NCBI GenBank assembly: GCA_006226225.1
Contig: SBHI01000209.1
Location: forward strand, 1-10,669
Direction of reading: 5' to 3'
DNA: 10,669 nucleotides
Source of the DNA: Alphaproteobacteria bacterium
GTDB taxonomy: Bacteria; Pseudomonadota; Alphaproteobacteria; Micavibrionales; CSBR16-224
Within the stretch, counting starts at the first letter, position 1. Every line of letters starts with the position of its first letter. The notes under the pieces are model-generated. The model was not told the origin of the DNA, ran no database searches, and saw only the letters and a list, made by a program, of their open reading frames with translations. This document shows positions 6,126 to 10,669 of the stretch, one piece after another. Both the position numbers and the translations under genes were made by a program.

Positions 6126-7172
6126 ATGGCTCCGCAAGATACACTGTCAACAGCAGCGCAAGTAACGGAAAGCAAAGAAAAAAACATGGATGCTGTCTCT
6201 GCCAGCAACCGTTCCGCCGCCCGCGTTCTGGCGATGGAAGCCGATGCCCTGCAAACACTTGCCGATAAAATCTGGAGTGATGAGGAATTCTCCCGCGCGG
6301 TTGAGCTGATTTCCGCCATTGAAGGCCGCGTTATTGTGACCGGTATGGGAAAAAGCGGTCATATCGCCCGCAAAATTGCCGCAACGATGGCCTCGACGGG
6401 AACGCCCGCCTTTTTCGTGCATCCCGGTGAAGCCAGCCATGGCGATATGGGGATGATCGTGCGCGGTGATGTCGTATTGGCGCTGTCCAATTCGGGCGAA
6501 AGCCGTGAAATGAATGATCTGATCGAATACACCCGCCGTTTTGCCATTCCGCTGGTCGGCGTCACCAGCCGCCCGGGCTCAACACTGGGTGAAAGCGCGG
6601 ATATCGTGTTGCAGCTTCCGGCACTGCCCGAGGCCTGCCCGAACGGTCTTGCACCGACAACCTCGACCACAATGTCACTGGCGATCGGTGATGCGCTGGC
6701 AATTGCGCTGCTGGAAAGCAAAGGCTTTACCGCGAGCGATTTTCAGGTTTACCATCCCGGCGGCAAGCTGGGGCAGCAATTGATGCGCGCCTCCGAAATC
6801 ATGCATAAAGGCGACGATGTGCCGTTGATCAGCCTTGATGCGCCTTTGAAGGAAACCTTTACCGTGATGACGGAAAAAGGCTTCGGCGCGATTGGGTTGG
6901 TTGATGCGGATGGTCTGTTGGCCGGTATCATCACGGATGGTGATATCCGCCGTCATATCAGCGACGATATTCTCAGCAAAACCGCTGGCGACATCATGAC
7001 CAAAACGCCGAAAATCATCCGTCCGGAAACACTGGTCGGTGAGGCGATGGGCATTATGAATGATGTCACGCAAAGCTTCCGCCGCATTACCTGCCTGTTT
7101 GTTGTGCAGGAAGACGGCAAGCCCGTCGGTATTCTTCATCTCCATGATTGTCTTAGAGCAGGCTTCTCTTGA
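6126..7172 (+). CDS. kdsD: D-arabinose 5-phosphate isomerase, KpsF/GutQ family
   Basis: This cytoplasmic enzyme converts D-ribulose 5-phosphate to D-arabinose 5-phosphate, the first committed step to Kdo of LPS. The 348-residue length is slightly above E. coli KdsD (328) because of a hydrophilic N-terminal extension. The SIS domain spans about 45-215 with VTGMGKSGHIARKIAATMAS (71-90), FFVHPGEASHGDMGM (96-110), SNSGES (121-126), APTTSTTMSLAIGDALA (176-192) and YHPGGKLG (209-216). Two CBS domains follow, about 222-283 (IITDGDIRRHI) and 287-347 (MTKTPKIIRP, then VGILHLHDCLRAG). The ATG at 6126 has a strong GAGAGGA at 6113-6119 with 6 nt spacing; a second ATG at 6186 could also serve because residues 1-20 are poorly conserved in character. 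It leads the lptCAB genes and its TGA overlaps the lptC start. kdsC, which follows kdsD in E. coli, is absent here. Confidence 0.96.
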   Translation: MAPQDTLSTAAQVTESKEKNMDAVSASNRSAARVLAMEADALQTLADKIWSDEEFSRAVELISAIEGRVIVTGMGKSGHIARKIAATMASTGTPAFFVHPGEASHGDMGMIVRGDVVLALSNSGESREMNDLIEYTRRFAIPLVGVTSRPGSTLGESADIVLQLPALPEACPNGLAPTTSTTMSLAIGDALAIALLESKGFTASDFQVYHPGGKLGQQLMRASEIMHKGDDVPLISLDAPLKETFTVMTEKGFGAIGLVDADGLLAGIITDGDIRRHISDDILSKTAGDIMTKTPKIIRPETLVGEAMGIMNDVTQSFRRITCLFVVQEDGKPVGILHLHDCLRAGFS

Positions 7173-7954
7173 GCGGACAAACAGCTGAAAACGGACATCA
7201 AGACCGCGATTGGCTGTATGCGGCTCCGGATGCAGCAACAGAGAAGCTGCAACATCAGGCAGGGCGTCGCCATACGGCGACGGTACGTAGCGTTAAAATC
7301 CTTCTTCTTCTGGCTGTGGTCGCACTTTGCGGCCTTCTTGTCTATAACTTTACCGAAGACAGACACAGCACGGTCAATCTGGCCCGTCAGCATGATGCGG
7401 AAAACAGCACGGCAACGGTCGCGAAAAAGGCGGGCCCGGCACATAGTCAGACGGATGTCCTGCCTGAGGGTGTGATGCCAGCTGCAGCGGCGCAAAGTAA
7501 AATCGCAATGATCGGCGCCCGTTACGGCGGGTTGGATAATAAACGTCAGCCTTATACGATTACCGCAGCCGAAGCATCGCGCAGCCCCGACAGTCCCGAT
7601 GTCGTGCATCTGTCCGATCCGATGGCAGATCTGACGCTGACCGATGGCGGGTGGATCGCCGTTCAAAGCCGCCGCGGTGTCTATATGCAGGAGGAACAGG
7701 AGCTGTTCTTAGAGGATCATGTGCGGTTTTTCCATGATATCGGCTATGAATTACTGACCGAAGGTCTGCATATGGATTTAAAAACCCATGAAGTGCGCGC
7801 CGATAAAAAAGTCGCAGGTCACGGCCCTGCGGGTGCGATTGAAGCGCAAGGGATGGATTTTGTGCCGGCGGATGATAAAGTTGTTTTTACAGGGCCGGCG
7901 AAAATGACCCTATTCCTGCAAACGAAAAACCTGTTTTTGAAGGAGGCACCTTAG
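7169..7954 (+). CDS. lptC: LPS export system protein LptC
   Basis: LptC is a bitopic inner-membrane protein that receives LPS from the LptB2FG transporter and passes it to LptA. The 261 residues contain a hydrophilic cytoplasmic N-terminus, one membrane segment (SVKILLLLAVVALCGLLVYN, 41-60) and a periplasmic domain. The domain shows the alphaproteobacterial LptC pattern: ARYGGLDNKRQPYTITAAEA, VHLSDPMADLTLTDGGWIAV, GVYMQEEQELFLEDHVRFF, GYELLTEGLHMDL and VAGHGPAGAIEAQGMDF. The start is the TTG of a TTGA overlap with the kdsD stop, with AGG 6 nt upstream (7160-7162). No ATG or GTG before the membrane segment offers a good alternative, so a rare TTG start with coupling is the best reading. The segment between membrane and domain (about 62-105) is rich in Ala, Thr and Gln and is probably a linker. 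It is 3 nt from lptA. Confidence 0.92.
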   Translation: MSGQTAENGHQDRDWLYAAPDAATEKLQHQAGRRHTATVRSVKILLLLAVVALCGLLVYNFTEDRHSTVNLARQHDAENSTATVAKKAGPAHSQTDVLPEGVMPAAAAQSKIAMIGARYGGLDNKRQPYTITAAEASRSPDSPDVVHLSDPMADLTLTDGGWIAVQSRRGVYMQEEQELFLEDHVRFFHDIGYELLTEGLHMDLKTHEVRADKKVAGHGPAGAIEAQGMDFVPADDKVVFTGPAKMTLFLQTKNLFLKEAP

Positions 7955-7957
7955 ACA

Positions 7958-8821
7958 ATGCTTTCCCCCTCTCTCCGTAACGTTGTTTTGTTTGGTACAT
8001 TCACCGCTGTGCTGGGCGCATGGCTGTGCTGCGGCACGATTGCCCGCGCGGAAACAGTGCCGGAAACACCGGCCGCAGCGGAAGCGCAGCATGACGGGCA
8101 GCAGCCTCTGACGATTTCTGCGGAAAACGCGCTGGAATGGGACAGAAGCAACAGCCGCTATATCGCACGCGGCGCTGTCGAAGTGCGTCAGGGTGATACG
8201 GCCGTTTTTGCCGATCTGATGTATGCTTATTACGGCACAGGTGCGGCGGGTGGTATGGGCAATATTTCCCGTATCGAGATGGAAGGCAATATCCGCGTAG
8301 TATCGCCGCCTTACACGGCCTATGGCACAACCGGCGTTTATGATGTGACGGGCGGTAAGGCAACGCTGATCGGTGATAATTTGAAAATCGTCACGCCGGG
8401 GGAAACCATTACCGCACAGAATATGCTGGAATATGACCGCGAGGCACAGACCTTTACCGCCAATGGCGGCGCCCGGGTTGTCCGCGGCCCGCATGTACTG
8501 GATGCGGAAAATCTGACGGCGCTCTTCGGCAAGGCCAAGGGCGATACGGATAAGCTGGCGCTGAAAGAGGTGCGCGCCCGCGGCAATGTCGTTTTATCGA
8601 CCCCGCGCGAAAAAATCCGCGGCAAGGCGGCTATTTACAGCGCAGCAACGGATATCGCGGTGATGACAGGCGGTATCAGCATCGAACAGGGGCAGAATGT
8701 GCTGCATGGCGACAAGGCGCAAATGGATATGAAGACAGGCGTCAGCCAGCTGATCGCAGGCAGCGGCAGCGGTGACGGCCGTGTGCATGGCGTTTTTTAT
8801 CCCTCATCCGACAAAAATTAG
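7958..8821 (+). CDS. lptA: LptA-type periplasmic LPS transport protein with doubled OstA motifs
   Basis: LptA forms the periplasmic bridge carrying LPS from LptC to the outer-membrane LptDE. A signal peptide is visible at 1-31, with a hydrophobic core around 9-26 and likely cleavage after IARA. The mature part begins with a linker, then the OstA/LptA beta-jellyroll pattern. Two copies of the opening motif occur 98 residues apart: ISAENALEWDRSNSRYIARG (53-72) and ITAQNMLEYDREAQTFTANG (151-170), each followed by a 'VR(V)...G....A(D/E)' strand, then a linker and a 'GN(I/V)....P' strand (110-118 and 209-216). E. coli LptA (185 residues) has one such set, so this 287-residue protein looks like a tandem doubling. 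The start is supported by AAGGAGG at 7940-7946, 11 nt upstream and inside the end of lptC. It ends in a Gly/Ser-rich tail. Confidence 0.9.
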   Translation: MLSPSLRNVVLFGTFTAVLGAWLCCGTIARAETVPETPAAAEAQHDGQQPLTISAENALEWDRSNSRYIARGAVEVRQGDTAVFADLMYAYYGTGAAGGMGNISRIEMEGNIRVVSPPYTAYGTTGVYDVTGGKATLIGDNLKIVTPGETITAQNMLEYDREAQTFTANGGARVVRGPHVLDAENLTALFGKAKGDTDKLALKEVRARGNVVLSTPREKIRGKAAIYSAATDIAVMTGGISIEQGQNVLHGDKAQMDMKTGVSQLIAGSGSGDGRVHGVFYPSSDKN

Positions 8822-8896
8822 TGTATACTGAAAGACTGTTTGCCGCATTTGCGCGGATAGGGCAGCACGGCGTGTGATAAACCGGATATCAAAATA

Positions 8897-9688
8897 ATGA
8901 CCAATAACGGCGATACAAATGTGACAAAGATGCACAAGCCCAAAGCGCCGCGGCTTGTTCACAAGAATGAGGGGCTTGAAGTCTCGCATATCGTCAAATA
9001 TTACCGCAAGCGCCGTATCCTGCATGATGTCAGTTTGAAAGTCCGTCAGGGCGAGGCCGTCGGGCTTCTTGGCCCGAACGGTGCGGGGAAAACCACCAGC
9101 TTTTATATTGTGACGGGACTGATTAATGCCGATGGTGGCACGGTCAAGCTAGATGGTCAGGATATTACCCATTTACCGATGTACCGCCGCGCAAGGCTGG
9201 GGATCGGCTATCTGCCGCAGGAAACCTCCATCTTTCGCGGTCTCAGCGTTGAAGACAATATCCGTTCCATCATTCAGGTCACGGAAAAAGACGCGGAGCG
9301 CCGCGAACAAATTCTGGAATCGCTGCTGGCGGAATTCTCCATCACCCATTTGCGCCAGACACCTGCGACGGCACTGTCAGGCGGTGAGCGCCGCCGTGTA
9401 GAGATTGCGCGGGCACTGGCCTCGCGTCCGAAATTCATCCTGCTTGATGAACCGCTGGCCGGGATCGACCCGATTGCCGTCAGCGACATCCGTGAACTGG
9501 TCAAACATTTGAAAACACGCGGTATCGGCGTGTTGATTACCGATCACAACGTCCGCGACACGCTGGATATTGTCGACCGCGCCTATATTCTGCATGACGG
9601 CAAGGTTCTGATGCAGGGCGCGCCGGAAGATATCGTCAATCATAAGGATGTGCGGCGGGTTTATCTTGGTGAAAAATTCACTCTTTAA
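8897..9688 (+). CDS. lptB: LPS export ABC transporter ATP-binding protein LptB
   Basis: LptB is the cytoplasmic ATPase whose dimer powers LptFG to extract LPS from the inner membrane. The 263 residues contain all ABC ATPase motifs: Walker A GPNGAGKTT (59-67), Q-loop Gln108 in YLPQETSIF, signature LSGGERRR (160-167), Walker B ILLDEP (181-186) and H-loop His217 in TDHNVRDTL. The PQETSIFRGLSVEDNI and DHNVRDTL sequences are characteristic of LptB rather than other small ABC ATPases. The first about 27 residues are an extension over E. coli LptB (241), so the ATG at 8927 is an alternative; neither start has a strong ribosome site (GGA 11 nt before 8897). A 75-nt gap separates it from lptA; I see no gene or terminator there. 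The partners lptF and lptG are not in the window. Confidence 0.97.
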   Translation: MTNNGDTNVTKMHKPKAPRLVHKNEGLEVSHIVKYYRKRRILHDVSLKVRQGEAVGLLGPNGAGKTTSFYIVTGLINADGGTVKLDGQDITHLPMYRRARLGIGYLPQETSIFRGLSVEDNIRSIIQVTEKDAERREQILESLLAEFSITHLRQTPATALSGGERRRVEIARALASRPKFILLDEPLAGIDPIAVSDIRELVKHLKTRGIGVLITDHNVRDTLDIVDRAYILHDGKVLMQGAPEDIVNHKDVRRVYLGEKFTL

Positions 9689-10167
9689 TTGTCGGTGTCG
9701 CCGACACCGCCATATTGCTGTTTAATTTCTGGCCCCCAGCGTTCAATCAGCACCTGTTCACGCTTTGCCAGTTTCTGAATACGCATTTCCGCCTTGCTGA
9801 CAATGACCAGTGCGACAAAACGCGTCACAGCCAAATGGATCAGCCAGCCGATACCGGCACCGGCATAGGCCATTGCCAGTGTTGACGGTTGCAGTGCAAG
9901 GCTCAGCGCATTGGCGGGGTGGTCGTTCATTTTCAGAACTTCCAGAAAATTCGGAACGGTTCCGGCCAGATTGGCCGCGCCGACGGTCAGCCCCAATGTC
10001 CGGGGAAACTGGCGGTCGATAAACAGTGCGATATAGGTCGGGATCATGCACAGGAACAGAAAAAGTGCGGCACCGGCAAAAGCGATGCCCAGCATGGCCA
10101 AGGCAAGCAGCGCGACCAGAATTTGCAGTCCGTTTGCTTTGCTATGTTTCTTTTGTGTGCGGGCCAT
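9685..10167 (-). CDS. Small multi-pass membrane protein of unknown function
   Basis: I do not recognise this family. The 160-residue protein has a basic N-terminus (MARTQKKHSK), a long hydrophobic region at 14-50 that probably forms a two-helix hairpin (QILVALLALAMLGIAFAG, then AALFLFLCMIPTYIALFI), a middle loop with possible weaker hydrophobic segments (57-95), a segment around 98-124 (AMAYAGAGIGWLIHLAVTRF onward) and a charged C-terminal tail (126-160) with helical character (SKAEMRIQKLAKREQVLIERWG). GGAA 7 nt before the ATG supports the start. Base composition and codon use look like its neighbours. Its TAA shares two bases with the lptB stop on the other strand, and it lies 25 nt downstream of another small membrane protein gene, so the two are probably co-transcribed. 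Confidence 0.75.
   Translation of the reverse strand: MARTQKKHSKANGLQILVALLALAMLGIAFAGAALFLFLCMIPTYIALFIDRQFPRTLGLTVGAANLAGTVPNFLEVLKMNDHPANALSLALQPSTLAMAYAGAGIGWLIHLAVTRFVALVIVSKAEMRIQKLAKREQVLIERWGPEIKQQYGGVGDTDN
9693..9709. terminator. Hairpin at the convergent lptB / membrane-protein gene end
   Basis: CGGTGTC at 9693-9699 and GACACCG at 9703-9709 form a perfect 7-bp G/C-rich stem with a 3-nt loop, beginning 5 nt after the lptB stop codon. The position suits a terminator for lptB, and it could also work on the opposite strand. There is no strong T-run directly after it on either side, and it also encodes the last residues (GVGDTDN region) of the minus-strand gene, so intrinsic termination is uncertain. 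Confidence 0.35.
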
Positions 10168-10192
10168 GATGATGTTCCGTGTCTCTGTTGCG

Positions 10193-10669
10193 TTAAATAA
10201 TATTGTAATAGGTTAAAGCCGACAGCAAAATCATCAGTGATGAGAGGGCAATTGACACCAGCATGGCGGTTTGCCGTCCCTTGTCACTGCCAAGCGTATG
10301 CCGGTTTGCCAGCTGTCTTTGCAGATGCATGCGCTCGTTTTGCAGGGCGGTAAATTCCGTCCGCGCAGCAAAAAAGCTTTTGCGATCCGCATTGATCACG
10401 CCGGGATTATCAATCACATTCAGCAGTGTTTCGAATTGCTGCGTATCCTGCATTTTTTGCAATTGCTCGAACAGCCGCTGGCGCAGGCGGCGGTCATGGA
10501 TGCGCTCCAAAGCCGGACGGATATTGCGGATAAACCAGCCGATCAGTTGCGGCGCGGGGCCGCCGTCAAATTTGCGCTGAATAGCGGCAAAACAATGCAT
10601 CAATCCCGTCAACCGCCGTCCGGCATTGGTTGAGGAAATCAGGCTGAGAAACGGCTCGATCACCTGCGG
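10193..10669 (-). CDS. C-terminally membrane-anchored protein of unknown function, N-terminus outside window
   Basis: The frame is open through the right edge (codons for Pro-Gln before a GTG at 10663), so the true start probably lies outside; at least 158 residues are visible. No known domain is recognised. Counting from the GTG codon, the visible part is mostly helical and charged, with Arg/Gln/Leu-rich stretches that could be coiled coil (LERIHDRRLRQRLFEQLQKM around 52-71 and EFTALQNERMHLQRQLANR around 102-120). A single hydrophobic segment near the C-terminus (about 132-153, AMLVSIALSSLMILLSALTYY) suggests a tail-anchored arrangement with most of the protein cytoplasmic. It lies 25 nt upstream of the other small membrane protein gene and probably shares its transcript. 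A GTG start at 10663 remains possible if the gene is short. Confidence 0.65.
   Translation of the reverse strand, partial: PQVIEPFLSLISSTNAGRRLTGLMHCFAAIQRKFDGGPAPQLIGWFIRNIRPALERIHDRRLRQRLFEQLQKMQDTQQFETLLNVIDNPGVINADRKSFFAARTEFTALQNERMHLQRQLANRHTLGSDKGRQTAMLVSIALSSLMILLSALTYYNII

Noticed and set aside
8024..8035. LCCG near the LptA signal peptide as a lipobox
   Set aside because: The residues before the cysteines do not fit the lipobox pattern, and a normal signal peptidase I site (IARA) follows a few residues later.
8824..8829. TATACT directly after lptA as a -10 box for a separate lptB promoter
   Set aside because: No acceptable -35 lies 16-18 nt upstream and the extended -10 spacing is wrong; an lptB promoter in the 75-nt gap is possible but not supported.
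1..10669. A defence, phage, CRISPR or mobile-element system
   Set aside because: No transposase, integrase, direct-repeat array, tRNA attachment site or toxin-antitoxin pair is visible; nearly all coding content is envelope and housekeeping genes with uniform composition.

Overview
This window looks like ordinary chromosomal DNA from a Gram-negative alphaproteobacterium. The main support is the lgt, MidA/NDUFAF7-type methyltransferase and pgeF trio in alphaproteobacterial order, an alphaproteobacterial-style LptC, and LPS genes for inner-core heptose, Kdo and Lpt transport. Base composition looks moderate by eye, a little above 50% GC. A Micavibrio-like or rhodospirillal relative is possible, but that is a guess without a search. 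I see no transposase, phage gene, CRISPR array, tRNA or rRNA.

Layout. (1) 1-3622, plus strand: the 3' part of hldD, then lgt, a midA-like methyltransferase and pgeF, with gaps or overlaps of at most about 20 nt, so probably one operon entering from the left. (2) 3546-5973, minus strand: a GNAT-like protein of unknown substrate, a membrane-anchored YqgE/AlgH-family protein and coaE, probably co-transcribed in that order. coaE runs tail to tail into pgeF, and the two reading frames overlap by 77 nt. (3) 5974-6125: a 152-nt divergent intergenic region with a candidate promoter for the rightward genes and a cluster of GTGCA/TGCAC half-sites. (4) 6126-9688, plus strand: kdsD, lptC, lptA and lptB. 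(5) 9685-10669, minus strand: two unrecognised small membrane proteins, the second cut by the window edge. They converge on lptB with overlapping stop codons.

How the genes fit together. HldD makes the heptose donor for the LPS inner core. KdsD makes D-arabinose 5-phosphate for Kdo. LptB powers extraction of LPS, and LptC and LptA carry it across the periplasm. Lgt begins lipoprotein maturation, so most of the window serves the cell envelope. PgeF, CoaE and the MidA-like enzyme are housekeeping functions. The most notable points are an LptA whose beta-jellyroll motif set appears twice, an AlgH-family protein with a lysine-rich tail and a membrane anchor, the coding overlap of pgeF and coaE, and a kdsD-lptCAB cluster lacking kdsC and rpoN/hpf/ptsN. 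I did not find a convincing new multi-gene system.
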